IMG/VR virus record: IMGVR_UViG_3300002460_000025
Coordinates: 1 to 64,000 of that record
DNA length: 64,000 nucleotides
From: a virus
Reading direction: 5' to 3' (one strand)
The position numbers and the translations under genes are program-made. This document shows, in pieces, positions 49,975 to 58,000 of this stretch. Numbering within the stretch: the first letter of the stretch is position 1; the number at the start of each line of letters is the position of its first letter. The notes under the pieces were generated by a model. It was given only the letters and a program-made list of their open reading frames with translations. It did not search any database and was not told the DNA's origin.

Positions 49975-51088
49975 GTACCGGCTCCTCTCCAATCCATGCT
50001 GCTCGATGACTCGTATCTCTCAAGACAAACCCTGACGCGAGGGGATCCACACCCTCCGGCCCATGACAGAGCTTCCTGAACTTACAGGGCCTCCCGAAGG
50101 ATGGGATGCACTGATTGAAACGTTGTGGAAAGACTGCATCGAGGATTCTCGATCCCATGTAACTAGCGGTGTGGGGATCACGTAATTCCGACGACCCCTG
50201 ATAAATCTCACGTTCCCTCACCACCCGTTGCCGGAAGAACGCATCAATCAGGTGTTCCTTCAGGAAGATGGGAGGTGTCTGGGGGAACTGTTCAGCCAGC
50301 ATCCCCTCCGGCATCCCATCAATCCATGCCTTCACTCCTCCTGGTCGCTCCCAGATGGGATATTTCTTCAATCCCTGCTTGTATTCATAGCTCCATCGAG
50401 CTTGTGTGAAGGGAGGGTTGGCAGGGGAATAGTAACCATAACAGAAGGGACTTGTTTGTTTCCCGTACGAGACGTACCCCTTATAGAATCCCTGTACAAT
50501 CACCCCCATCACCTTCTCCCCAAGCAACTGCTCAACGGCCCTCACCGAGGAATGCAACTGCACAGCCGTCGACCAGGAGTTGATCCATTCCTCTTTCTTG
50601 GAGGAGGTCGATTTATATTCAACGTACCAGAGATTTCCCTCGACATCCCTCGGAAGCAGGTCGGGCTTCGCCATGAACCTGAAGATCTCATCGTGGGTGT
50701 AGATCAGTTCCTTCTCATGACCCACGAGGGTAGGAAACTGTTGTCGAAACCTCGGCCAGACGTGCTTGTGATAGCCCCTCAACATCCCCTCAGTCAGGGT
50801 TGCCTGCTCAGATGCGAAGATGTCTGCATCCATCTCTCCGCCCATCTGATCGAGGAGTGTCCCTCGAATCTGCTGGAACGCGGCTCCAGCGATATCATCA
50901 ATCGGGACATCCCGTGCAATCGCAGCGAGACCATCATGGAGGACTTGCCCAATCAGGTATTCGAGGGATGTCTCTCCGGTCTGAAGGCCGACACCCTGGT
51001 ACTCATGTCCCCAGTAGCGGGAACGAGGACACGTCCAGTCCTCTTGCACCCCGGAGTTGGAGTAGTAGATGAGTGGCGATGTGCTCAT
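49961..51088 (-). CDS. RecB-like PD-(D/E)XK nuclease
   Basis: 375 residues from ATG 51088 (ATGA overlap). The core shows HDEIFRFMAKPDLLPRDVEG and YVEYKSTSS, the D...ExK site of the RecB/Cas4-like family, and C-terminal Cys residues (CIPSFGRPCKFRKLCHG) together with CPRSRYW that may hold an Fe-S cluster. A role in recombination or end-processing is likely. Lies between a membrane peptide and small proteins. Confidence 0.8.
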   Translation of the reverse strand: MSTSPLIYYSNSGVQEDWTCPRSRYWGHEYQGVGLQTGETSLEYLIGQVLHDGLAAIARDVPIDDIAGAAFQQIRGTLLDQMGGEMDADIFASEQATLTEGMLRGYHKHVWPRFRQQFPTLVGHEKELIYTHDEIFRFMAKPDLLPRDVEGNLWYVEYKSTSSKKEEWINSWSTAVQLHSSVRAVEQLLGEKVMGVIVQGFYKGYVSYGKQTSPFCYGYYSPANPPFTQARWSYEYKQGLKKYPIWERPGGVKAWIDGMPEGMLAEQFPQTPPIFLKEHLIDAFFRQRVVREREIYQGSSELRDPHTASYMGSRILDAVFPQRFNQCIPSFGRPCKFRKLCHGPEGVDPLASGFVLRDTSHRAAWIGEEPVHEEG

Positions 51089-51246
51089 GAGACGAAGGTG
51101 GCGTAGAGGCCAATATAGGTCATTGTGATGATTGTTCCTATCATGACAAACAAGGCAAGTGGGTGTTGTATGAAAAGAAGGATGATGAACAGGAGGAATC
51201 CTACAACACATGATCCTGCCGCGAGGTGTGCTTTCGTCTTAGTCAA
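51085..51246 (-). CDS. 53-residue two-helix membrane protein
   Basis: TTG start behind GGAGATCACAA, overlapping the phosphoesterase stop. Two membrane helices (CVVGFLLFIILLFI and LALFVMIGTIITMTYIGLYA). Its stop overlaps the nuclease ATG. Confidence 0.55.
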   Translation of the reverse strand: MTKTKAHLAAGSCVVGFLLFIILLFIQHPLALFVMIGTIITMTYIGLYATFVS

Positions 51247-51907
51247 TTGTGATCTCCATGTACCTCTCAGGGTAAGGGTTGTATCGATCATCCACGCTCG
51301 CCACATTCCACACCATGCCTCCCCAATCAGCCTGACTCGATCCTCTCCCACCATGGAGATGACCACATACGAGGTGCTTCGGCGTGATCTCTCGACACCA
51401 CAAGAGAAGGTTCTTCGAGCCGACATGGAAGTCGCCATCATCATTTGGTGTTGGAGCCACATCATGATAGCCATAAGGTGGGCCGTGAGAGATGAGGATA
51501 TCCAGATTGTGAGGAATCTCACCAACCAGTGTCATGGGAGTATCTCCGACGTGCATGAATGCCCACTTTGGCATTGTGGGAGGTCCTGGTGTCCATGGAT
51601 ATCCGTAGATCATCAACCCGTTGACGACTGTGGTCTCGTCTGTCAACATCTCAATATATCCAGACAACTCGGGACGATTGGCTGCATACTTCGGAAGCCC
51701 TATGAAATCATGATTCCCCCAGATCCCGACAATCTTCACTGCGGGTTGTGCTTTCAACCAAGGGATGAACACCCTCTCCAACCATTCCCCCTGCCTCACA
51801 ATGGGACGATTGTCTGGACAGATATCTCCAGCAATGATGAGGAGATCACACGGTTCACAGGGAGGTGGGAGTTGACCGTGCAGGTCAGCGGTTGCGATGA
51901 TCTTCAT
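51239..51907 (-). CDS. Calcineurin-like metallophosphoesterase
   Basis: 222 residues with the family motifs in order: TADLHGQL (DxH), IIAGDICPDN (GDxxD), IWGNHDFIGL (GNHD), LISHGPPYG (GH...), and CGHLHGG (GHxH). A two-metal phosphatase or phosphodiesterase acting perhaps on nucleotides or RNA ends. Substrate unknown. Confidence 0.9.
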   Translation of the reverse strand: MKIIATADLHGQLPPPCEPCDLLIIAGDICPDNRPIVRQGEWLERVFIPWLKAQPAVKIVGIWGNHDFIGLPKYAANRPELSGYIEMLTDETTVVNGLMIYGYPWTPGPPTMPKWAFMHVGDTPMTLVGEIPHNLDILISHGPPYGYHDVAPTPNDDGDFHVGSKNLLLWCREITPKHLVCGHLHGGRGSSQADWGGMVWNVASVDDRYNPYPERYMEITID

Positions 51908-52086
51908 TCGTGCTCCAGATCGAGGGGAATCTCTGTCGGGAGGAGGTGGTAGTAAATCCTATAGAGGTTGATGGAGTGGTTCCACTTATCATGTCCGTAC
52001 GTGACGACAATCGCTCCATGACGAGGAAGAATTGAGGCCATGAAGAAATCGAGTTCCTTCTCACCTTTGCACAACTTGACTCTCAT
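51904..52086 (-). CDS. Small unknown protein
   Basis: 60 residues from ATG 52086 behind GGAGGGAGGC. It begins MRVKLCKGEKELDFFMAS. Overlaps both neighbours. Unknown. Confidence 0.65.
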   Translation of the reverse strand: MRVKLCKGEKELDFFMASILPRHGAIVVTYGHDKWNHSINLYRIYYHLLPTEIPLDLEHE

Positions 52087-52264
52087 GCCTCCCTCCAAAC
52101 ACTTTGCCAATCAAGACAATCGGCAAGAGAATCCCCATCATCATAAATAGTGTACCGACTGACAGGAGGCCCCATATCGTCAACAGAATGTTGACTATGA
52201 TGTGCCAACCATCATATAATGAATCAAAGTAATTATCTAGATACGGATGTTTACGTATATCCAT
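52061..52264 (-). CDS. Small membrane protein
   Basis: 67 residues from ATG 52264, with two hydrophobic helices (VNILLTIWGLLSVGTLFMMM and GILLPIVLIGKVF). One of the membrane microproteins after the 52416 promoter. Confidence 0.65.
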   Translation of the reverse strand: MDIRKHPYLDNYFDSLYDGWHIIVNILLTIWGLLSVGTLFMMMGILLPIVLIGKVFGGRHESQVVQR

Positions 52265-52334
52265 CAGGCCCTCTTGGTGGTACCAGCAAGGCAATAATAA
52301 TCACAGTCAGTATAGTGATGCCAAGCCAGATCAT
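52251..52334 (-). CDS. 27-residue membrane peptide
   Basis: From ATG 52334 behind GAAGGAAGG: one helix (WLGITILTVIIIALLVP). It is the first gene after the promoter at 52416 and overlaps the next gene by 14 bases. Confidence 0.6.
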   Translation of the reverse strand: MIWLGITILTVIIIALLVPPRGPDGYT

Positions 52335-52415
52335 GCGGCTACCTTCCTTCAATGTGGATGCCCGCGATCGAGTGATCCCCGCGATCGGGCGGGCGAAATT
52401 TTTGGTGGATGCCGA

Positions 52416-52445
52416 ATCGTAGCACGAGCGAGCCGGGATTGTCAA
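52416..52445 (-). promoter_or_regulatory. Leftward promoter, TTGACA-N18-TACGAT
   Basis: Minus strand TTGACA (52440-52445), 18 bases, TACGAT (52416-52421) with extended TGC. The sequence TTGACAATCCCGG is identical at its start to the 2523 promoter. It overlaps the stop of the upstream gene. Confidence 0.85.
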
Positions 52446-52654
52446 GCCCCCTGCAACCGGCTCATGATTTCACGTACATCCATCTGCAACCGCATAGCCC
52501 TGTTGGGCCTCAAGGCTGTGGGATCATGTGATTCCCACGGTAGTGGGGGGAAGTCGTCGCTACTCGCATCCGCTTGATCATTAAGGAAATCGTCAATTTT
52601 ATTGAGTAAATCCATCAATTCATCAAAATCCCTGTTCATCACAAACCTCACCAT
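52442..52654 (-). CDS. Small acidic helical protein
   Basis: 70 residues from ATG 52654 (MVRFVMNRDFDELMDLLNKI), acidic middle (NDQADASSDDFPP). Upstream frame is rejected since it overlaps the zinc gene. Unknown. Confidence 0.65.
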   Translation of the reverse strand: MVRFVMNRDFDELMDLLNKIDDFLNDQADASSDDFPPLPWESHDPTALRPNRAMRLQMDVREIMSRLQGA

Positions 52655-52833
52655 TGCACATCCTCCTTCATCCGCTCCTCCGGTGTCCCCTGGTCGGCCC
52701 TCAGAAACCCATCCTTCAACATTCCCCAACAACACGAGATGCAGCACCAATCGACGACTCGACCTGACATCACAATGAGGGGGACCTGTCGCTTCGCGGC
52801 TTTCCCACAATACGGACAATCTGGGTGTTTCAT
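52648..52833 (-). CDS. Small zinc-ribbon protein
   Basis: 61 residues with CPYCGK...CCISCC, a compact ribbon. Its start lies just left of the divergent promoter at 52838. Confidence 0.65.
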   Translation of the reverse strand: MKHPDCPYCGKAAKRQVPLIVMSGRVVDWCCISCCWGMLKDGFLRADQGTPEERMKEDVQW

Positions 52834-52837
52834 CGCG

Positions 52838-52867
52838 TTGACAATCTCCTCCCGTTCATGCTATCAT
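52838..52867 (+). promoter_or_regulatory. Rightward promoter, TTGACA-N18-TATCAT
   Basis: TTGACA (52838-52843), 18 bases, TATCAT (52862-52867) with extended TGC. It drives the single rightward helicase gene. Confidence 0.85.
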
Positions 52868-52975
52868 CCCAAGATTCCAACTCACATCTGCCCTCGACGG
52901 TCACACGGGCTGACGACCACTCACAGGATTGTTCATGGATAGCATCCTTCCAGCAATCTTTCCAGTCGGGGTCGC

Positions 52976-53929
52976 ATGTCGCTGATTACCCTCGATACCT
53001 ACCTCAACCTCCCGAGAGACCATAATCTCTGGGTGTTAAAACCCTTGATTCCAATCTCCGGGAAGGGACTCCTGTACAGCCCTGCGAAGGTCGGAAAATC
53101 GAGTCTCGCCATCCAACTCGCCCAAGCCGTGTCCGGAGATGCCCAAGATTTCTTGGGATTTCCCGTCGTGACACACGGGCGTGTCCTTTATATACAGATC
53201 GATACCCCTCGCGCCACGTGGGCCGATCGTTTCGTGACCCTCCGGAAGAACGGACAGGTGTTCAACTCCGACAACCTCTGTATCGTCGACACGGAATATC
53301 TCGGCGAAGAACTCCAATGCTATCCCCCTGACATCCTCCAACCCCGCACGACTGACATCATCTTCAAGCTCGTGAGGGACCATGATCCCGTCCTGGTCAT
53401 CGTCGATACCCTCCGCAAATTCCACACGGGGGATGAGAATTCCTCCACCCCCATGACACAGGTCATGAACAACATCAAGAAAGCCTGTCATCCCGCCGCT
53501 GTGCTCCTCATCAGCCACGATAGCAAGCCTCAACCCGACGTGGAGAGAGATGTGATCTCAGGTCACCGAGGCTCAACGGCTGTGGTTGGTGAGATGGATG
53601 GTGTCCTCCAACTCACGCCCGCACGCCTCAAGTACGCAGGTCGCTCCGTCGAACAAGGATCGATCAAACTTAAAAAGCAAGTGATCGTGGGGGAGAAATC
53701 GAATACGATCCTCTGGTTCCCCGATCCCACCGAACATCACACCGAGATCCAACAGGTCCTCAACAACCCCCTCCTGGAGACCCTCCGTGGACATGGACGC
53801 GCCCTCGCTGAGTTGACTGGGAAGAATGAAGACACCGCGACATCAGTCATTCGACGATGGCTGGAGCATCATGGGGTGAGCTTGAGTGATGCCAAGAGGG
53901 GGTTATATCCGGCGAAGGCTGTTAAGTAA
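52976..53929 (+). CDS. RepA-like replicative helicase/ATPase
   Basis: 317 residues. Walker A YSPAKVGKSSLAI (about 34-46) and Walker B VLVIVDTLRKF (about 140-150) place it in the RecA-fold, AAA_25/RepA-like SF4 helicases; LLISHDSKPQ is a motif-3-like strand, and a C-terminal winged-helix-like end follows (ALAELTGKNEDTATSVIRRW). It likely unwinds DNA at replication forks. It is the only rightward gene in the right arm and has its own promoter. Confidence 0.8.
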   Translation: MSLITLDTYLNLPRDHNLWVLKPLIPISGKGLLYSPAKVGKSSLAIQLAQAVSGDAQDFLGFPVVTHGRVLYIQIDTPRATWADRFVTLRKNGQVFNSDNLCIVDTEYLGEELQCYPPDILQPRTTDIIFKLVRDHDPVLVIVDTLRKFHTGDENSSTPMTQVMNNIKKACHPAAVLLISHDSKPQPDVERDVISGHRGSTAVVGEMDGVLQLTPARLKYAGRSVEQGSIKLKKQVIVGEKSNTILWFPDPTEHHTEIQQVLNNPLLETLRGHGRALAELTGKNEDTATSVIRRWLEHHGVSLSDAKRGLYPAKAVK

Positions 53930-54259
53930 GGACCGAGCAGCAACGACTGCTTTTGAATCACCATCAGGATATTCGTTTTCAGCGGCTCCGATGAGGCGCG
54001 CAAGGGCTTCTCGGAGCTTTCTATTTTCAGCCTTCACATCTCTATAATCTGATTCCGAATGGATACACAGCAACGCATTGAATGGCACTGTTGTTACTCC
54101 TAGTGCTTTTGATGCGATCGTGATCGCTCTCCCAAGCGAATCATGTTCATCAGTCGAGCGAATCTCCTCCAGTGATTTCTTCAACCGATCATGTGCATCT
54201 GTGCAATCAGACAGATCCTGTCTGAGTTCGTCAAGCTGACTCCGCAGGCCCCAACTCAT
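53903..54259 (-). CDS. Coiled-coil small protein
   Basis: 118 residues from ATG 54259. Helical start (LDELRQDLSDCTDAHDRLKK) and end (ENRKLREALARLIGAAENEY). It converges with the helicase gene and overlaps its end by 27 bases. Unknown. Confidence 0.65.
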   Translation of the reverse strand: MSWGLRSQLDELRQDLSDCTDAHDRLKKSLEEIRSTDEHDSLGRAITIASKALGVTTVPFNALLCIHSESDYRDVKAENRKLREALARLIGAAENEYPDGDSKAVVAARSLLNSLRRI

Positions 54260-54408
54260 CGTCGTGCCCATGCGTATAGAATGTTCATCACTGTCCCTAC
54301 AATGAGTGTGATGATGATATTGTGCAAGCCAAATGATACTCCAGTAATCATGTCACCAATGATTGTTCCAACGAATGACCCAATGAAAACCAACACGTAG
54401 AACATCAT
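54256..54408 (-). CDS. 50-residue two-helix membrane protein
   Basis: Starts MMFYVLVFIGSFVGTIIGDM; two hydrophobic helices, ends WARR. ATGA coupling to the gene downstream and a GGAGGA ribosome site. Confidence 0.65.
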   Translation of the reverse strand: MMFYVLVFIGSFVGTIIGDMITGVSFGLHNIIITLIVGTVMNILYAWARR

Positions 54409-54563
54409 TCCTCCTCCTCATCCTCACCTGCCTCCGCAAAATACCACACCACCGTCGCCACGAGGGCAGACGTCACCACATTGATCCACCCTAACGGTTC
54501 CTGCATCCCCAAGCACACGAGGGCCGTCGCCCCGAACGTCAAGAAAAACCATGCAACCCACAT
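54405..54563 (-). CDS. 52-residue two-helix membrane protein
   Basis: Starts MWVAWFFLTFGATALVCLGM, second helix VVTSALVATVVWYF, acidic tail EDEEEE. Overlaps the next microprotein by 4 bases, forming a tandem pair. Confidence 0.65.
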   Translation of the reverse strand: MWVAWFFLTFGATALVCLGMQEPLGWINVVTSALVATVVWYFAEAGEDEEEE

Positions 54564-54742
54564 TATCCTACCCTCCTTCTCCAGTTATAGAGTCGATACG
54601 CCGCATTCCATCCCCGTGCCCACACGATTGAGCACTGTTCTGAACAGAACGTGACCTTCCTTGCTGTCATCCTCCATCGGACGGTGCGATACACTCGGTC
54701 ACACCCTGTACATCTCCTCTTAGTCCAAAGGCGGAAAGTCAT
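54563..54742 (-). CDS. Small basic zinc protein
   Basis: 59 residues from ATG 54742, with CTGC and FCSEQC pairs and many Arg/Trp. Likely a zinc-binding nucleic-acid binder. Confidence 0.65.
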   Translation of the reverse strand: MTFRLWTKRRCTGCDRVYRTVRWRMTARKVTFCSEQCSIVWARGWNAAYRLYNWRRRVG

Positions 54743-55529
54743 GAGCACGCCTCGCTGACCAGGAATAAAAGTACGTCCTCAGCATCCAGTCCTCCACGGG
54801 TTCGATGGTAGGTTCTTCGGGAAGTGGAGATGTCTCACGCAGATCCTTCAATTCATCCTCGAACCGTCCTGCATCTGTCAAGACGGCGTCCAACGCCTTT
54901 TCTCCACGCCTCACTGCACGAATGTACTCCCTCTCCATCTCCGGCATTGGGAGGGTAAACTGCCCCGTCTTCATCAACTCAATCCCCTGTAACCCCAGAC
55001 GGAGCATGTGACTGGCGTACTTGGTATCGTACCCAAACGCCTCAACCAACCCTCGCCTCGGTTGTCCATGTCCTCCATTCCCCCTCTCGCCTAGCAGTCG
55101 TTGACGTTGAGCATGAAGATACCCCAGGAAGGCCCCTCCAGCTTTCCGGCTCACGATGTAAGGTGTGAGTTCCCTCAGTCCCATCCCCCTCGCATCTGCT
55201 ATGATCAGCTGATCATTCGGTACGAACAGTAAGGTGAGTACCGTGGGATTCCCCTTGAGAGCGAGACGGATGTATTTCCTCAAACTATAGATGGTCAGAT
55301 CCAAGTCCCCTGCCTGTGATGGCTCATCCTGTTTCCCAGTCCTCTCGTGGGCTGAGCGATAGACGTATTGTTCAAACGGAGCCCCAATCCCCATCGCCTC
55401 ATCCATCGACTCAATACAGATTCCCATCTCGTCTCGGTCCTCGATGCCATCCTGGATGTTGATTCCATGAACTGTGGACCCTACTGTGGCACGGAGGATG
55501 GTCTGCTGCTCAGCGTGCTGTCTTGTCAT
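54720..55529 (-). CDS. RlaP-like predicted nucleotidyltransferase
   Basis: 269 residues from ATG 55529 (ATGA overlap). ATVGSTVHGINIQDGIEDRD carries the GS...D-x-D signature of DNA-polymerase-beta-fold enzymes of the PF10127 (RlaP) type; a helical C-terminal part follows. Relatives are linked to RNA repair in surveys. With the cREC and phosphoesterase genes it may answer host tRNA-cleaving defences. Confidence 0.7.
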   Translation of the reverse strand: MTRQHAEQQTILRATVGSTVHGINIQDGIEDRDEMGICIESMDEAMGIGAPFEQYVYRSAHERTGKQDEPSQAGDLDLTIYSLRKYIRLALKGNPTVLTLLFVPNDQLIIADARGMGLRELTPYIVSRKAGGAFLGYLHAQRQRLLGERGNGGHGQPRRGLVEAFGYDTKYASHMLRLGLQGIELMKTGQFTLPMPEMEREYIRAVRRGEKALDAVLTDAGRFEDELKDLRETSPLPEEPTIEPVEDWMLRTYFYSWSARRAHDFPPLD

Positions 55530-55651
55530 AGTCGTAATCCCAACCACAACCACACCACGAGGAAACCAAAACCCAACCATGAACCTACTAAGAAGATAGC
55601 AAGTAGTATTCCAGCGACAAACTCTAGCTTATCAATCTTTTCTCTGTGCAT
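55526..55651 (-). CDS. 41-residue membrane peptide
   Basis: Begins MHREKIDKLEFVAGILLAIF, one long hydrophobic helix. TGATG overlap with the upstream gene and ATGA with the downstream one. Confidence 0.65.
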   Translation of the reverse strand: MHREKIDKLEFVAGILLAIFLVGSWLGFGFLVVWLWLGLRL

Positions 55652-55791
55652 CACGGCCATCCACCTATTCTCTTTGACAGATATTGTTCCATTCGACGAC
55701 AGTATAATCGCATGTCGAGTTCCGATGTGAGACCGACGTAATAATAATCTTCATTGATACCTCTTGGTGATGCCCACGATAGTATACGCAC
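55651..55791 (-). CDS. Small unknown protein, start uncertain
   Basis: A 46-residue frame from GTG 55791 ending KRIGGWP; the stop overlaps the next ATG (TGATG), which supports the frame. There is no good ribosome site, and another frame from ATG 55759 (MKIIITSVSHRN) has one (AAGAGG), so this locus is unresolved. Confidence 0.35.
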   Translation of the reverse strand: MRILSWASPRGINEDYYYVGLTSELDMRLYCRRMEQYLSKRIGGWP

Positions 55792-55846
55792 ATGCCCAAG
55801 GCATAGAGGAGGTGAACAGGAACGTGCGATAATAGTAAAGATTCTT

Positions 55847-56062
55847 TTAGGTACAGCTATGATCATCATCCAACACATCCAACAACTGCTTTGCACACAA
55901 AGCAAATACACGTTCCTCTGCTTCTGCAACGTCTGCCTGTGCATCATCCTCCCGTTTCAGAGCACGAATCCGTAGATCACGTGCTTCTCCTCCATAGATA
56001 AACCACCGTGTCACAAGTGCATCGAGTTTCTCTCGGAGCATCACATGCCTTTCTTCGTTCAC
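55847..56062 (-). CDS. Small helical protein
   Basis: 71 residues from GTG 56062, which overlaps the stop of the upstream gene (GGGGTGA). Helical, Glu/Ala/Arg-rich (DDAQADVAEAEERVFALC). Unknown. Confidence 0.65.
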   Translation of the reverse strand: MNEERHVMLREKLDALVTRWFIYGGEARDLRIRALKREDDAQADVAEAEERVFALCAKQLLDVLDDDHSCT

Positions 56063-56214
56063 CCCTTACCCTTGAATCGCAGGGAGGCAGCCGTCACCAC
56101 TTTTTGTGCCATGTGCCCACACGTACACGGTACATCCTCCAAATGGTCCGTCATGGGCGCCAGTACTTCATACAACTTCCCGCAGGCTGCACATGTATAC
56201 ACGTAAAGTGGCAT
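56059..56214 (-). CDS. FmdB-like zinc-ribbon protein
   Basis: 51 residues: PLYVYTCAACGKLYEV...CTCGHMAQKVV matches the FmdB-type zinc ribbon (CxxC...CxCG). Such proteins are common in phages and act as small regulators or adaptors of unknown target. Confidence 0.8.
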   Translation of the reverse strand: MPLYVYTCAACGKLYEVLAPMTDHLEDVPCTCGHMAQKVVTAASLRFKGKG

Positions 56215-56216
56215 CC

Positions 56217-56744
56217 CTACCTCCCAAACACACGATCCAGATCATCCACCAATTGACTCAACTGCCACTGAGGATCAAACCCATTAGGGGGAGTGTCCGT
56301 GGCCCTCATAATCGCCACGACATGATTTCGTATCCTCTGTCCCTCCTCTTGGAGATGTGTCACTTCCCCAGTGAGGGACGCGATCTGTCTGTGCAACTCA
56401 GCCGCCTCCGCTGAGACAGCAGGATCGAGTGCCAGACGTTGATTATGAACGATGAGGTCCCCAATCGCTTTCCTCGGATTGTCATCATGTTCCTTCGTGT
56501 AGATCCAATCAACCACACACGCATCGATGACGGCATCACGCCACGGATTGGGTGTGGGGACGGTCTCAAGAGGTGCATGTACAGGAAGATCCTCAATCAC
56601 CTTCATCTGATTGTCATCGTGCTCCTTCATGTAGATCCAATCCACCACGATTGGAGCCACAACATCCACGGTACCGGGGAATGCACGGTTCTGCACAGGA
56701 TCTCCCAACCACCATTCTAGGATCCTCTCAATCATCCTCATCAT
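56217..56744 (-). CDS. Protein with internal WIYxKEHDDN repeat
   Basis: 175 residues from ATG 56744. VVDWIYMKEHDDNQMKVIED and VVDWIYTKEHDDNPRKAIGD are two near-copies 40 residues apart, so it arose by internal duplication. A coiled-coil C-terminus (EAAELHRQIASLTGEVTHLQ) follows. Unknown. Confidence 0.7.
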   Translation of the reverse strand: MMRMIERILEWWLGDPVQNRAFPGTVDVVAPIVVDWIYMKEHDDNQMKVIEDLPVHAPLETVPTPNPWRDAVIDACVVDWIYTKEHDDNPRKAIGDLIVHNQRLALDPAVSAEAAELHRQIASLTGEVTHLQEEGQRIRNHVVAIMRATDTPPNGFDPQWQLSQLVDDLDRVFGR

Positions 56745-57088
56745 TCTAGGATCCTCCACGCCCCGTGCTTGTCAATAAACTCTACACTGGCTATCTGGCT
56801 TGCCAGGATGACCTGTAGGCAACGATCTTCACATGGCCGAGAGTAGACCCAACTCCCATTCCTCCGCCCCGCTACGGTCAACGTGGAGCCCCTGAGACGC
56901 TTCCGGTTGGCTCTCATGATGGCATGCTCCTCTGCATGGAGCCCCATCCCATCCAATCCAGGGTGATTCCACCCCCAACTCACGACCCTCCCACAGGGAT
57001 CAGTGATGACGGCTGCCACCTGTACTCGACAGGGGCTCCTCCGTGTCAAGTCCTTTGCTAATTCCATCCGGTCCACTCGCGTGTTCAT
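56741..57088 (-). CDS. Cytidine/dCMP deaminase-like protein
   Basis: 115 residues. GLHAEEHAIM and SRPCEDRCLQ are the zinc site (HAE...PCxxxC; here PCEDRC). It could supply dUMP to ThyX. Smaller than usual dCMP deaminases (about 150-190). A GGTGTGTCAC site lies 13 bases upstream of its start, in the right motif array. Confidence 0.75.
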   Translation of the reverse strand: MNTRVDRMELAKDLTRRSPCRVQVAAVITDPCGRVVSWGWNHPGLDGMGLHAEEHAIMRANRKRLRGSTLTVAGRRNGSWVYSRPCEDRCLQVILASQIASVEFIDKHGAWRILE

Positions 57089-57100
57089 GTCCCCTCCACA

Positions 57101-57294
57101 GGTGTGTCACTGATGTTGTGCAATTTCGTGCAAATTCCTTGTAAGTCGTTGAAAAATATGGGGTGTGTCACGACACACGGATTTCGACGGAAAGTGACAC
57201 ACTCGAAGTCCATTGTTTTCAATAGGTTACAGCCATTTTCCAGGGGTGTGTCAACCTCCCTATAGTGCATTTAGACACGACACACCTGTGTCAC
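57101..57294. repeat. Second array of GGTGTGTCA / TGACACACC sites
   Basis: At least seven sites (57101, 57162, 57171, 57195, 57245, 57279, 57286). Between them are stretches also found in the 6.0-6.4 kb array: TTCCTTGTAAGTCGTTGA versus TTCCTCGTAACTCGTTGA, TGTTTTCAATAGGTTACAG versus TGTTTTCAAGGGCTTACAG, and GTGTGTCAACCTCCCTATAG versus its minus-strand counterpart. GTGCAA-N4-GTGCAA occurs at 57118-57133. Confidence 0.85.
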
Positions 57295-57411
57295 GACAGG
57301 GAGGCGGAGCCTTCCCGCTCCGGCCTCTACGCTCCGCTTGGGCTACGCTCCGAGCCCTCGCTCACACCCGCTATGCTGGCTCCTGGCACTCCCTCGCGCG
57401 GAGATGACACA
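57295..57411. other. GC-rich gap with TACGCTCCG repeats
   Basis: No gene. It contains CTACGCTCCG twice, and inverted pieces (GGAGGCGGAGCC, GGCTCCTGG), which could fold. It lies at the head of the leftward unit's repeat array. Confidence 0.4.
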
Positions 57412-57609
57412 TCAGGATGGGCAACACTTCCCAGTGTCGTCGTGCGCGCCAGGACCGCGACCACACTGAGAACAGACTCGATCGAGGCGATCGAGGGAAT
57501 CAAGCTCCCGTTGAAGCCACGCTGCTTGTTCATCCTTGAGACGATCCTCTTCCGTCTTCCAGCGATTGATCAGATCAGCGGGGGTGAGGAAATCCCAAAA
57601 ATTGCTCAT
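57412..57609 (-). CDS. Small zinc protein
   Basis: 65 residues from ATG 57609, helical start (NFWDFLTPADLINRWKTEED), then CSQCGRG...CC. Likely zinc-binding. Overlaps no neighbour on the downstream side, which is the array. Confidence 0.65.
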   Translation of the reverse strand: MSNFWDFLTPADLINRWKTEEDRLKDEQAAWLQRELDSLDRLDRVCSQCGRGPGAHDDTGKCCPS

Positions 57610-57611
57610 AC

Positions 57612-57803
57612 TCACTCCTTGGTTTGCTGAGAAACCTCCGTGATCACGTCAACTGCCGCACGAGCAGCACGTCTGGCACTGACTCTATCAGTGGCTTGCT
57701 GTGCCGCTGCATAGGGTGAGACACCACGCGCAATCAAGCGGATCTGTTCCACGCTGACTTCTCTCTCCCACGATTCAATAGCCTGTCGTAACTCGTATCT
57801 CAT
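57612..57803 (-). CDS. Small helical protein
   Basis: 63 residues (MRYELRQAIESWEREVSVEQ), helical, Ala/Arg-rich. 4-base overlap with the upstream gene. Unknown. Confidence 0.65.
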   Translation of the reverse strand: MRYELRQAIESWEREVSVEQIRLIARGVSPYAAAQQATDRVSARRAARAAVDVITEVSQQTKE

Positions 57804-58000
57804 AACTCCTCCGTGAGCGCCGCCGTCAGGGCATCACGCCACGCTGCCACGATCATGATATCGAGACTGTCGTCCTCGTGTTCTAGCCCGTCCGCCACGT
57901 CTGCGTTCATCGCATCCCGCACCTGGGCCACGGCCGCCCTCAGGTGTGTGTGCTCTGCCTGGAACTTGGTTCGCTCAGCATGGAGGCGATCAATTGCCAT
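57800..58000 (-). CDS. Small acidic helical protein
   Basis: 66 residues starting MAIDRLHAERTKFQAEHTHL, helical throughout. Unknown. Confidence 0.65.
   Translation of the reverse strand: MAIDRLHAERTKFQAEHTHLRAAVAQVRDAMNADVADGLEHEDDSLDIMIVAAWRDALTAALTEEL

Noticed and set aside
57085-57270. 61-codon frame through the right motif array
   Set aside because: It is made of the repeat DNA itself, lacks a ribosome site and has no protein-like composition.
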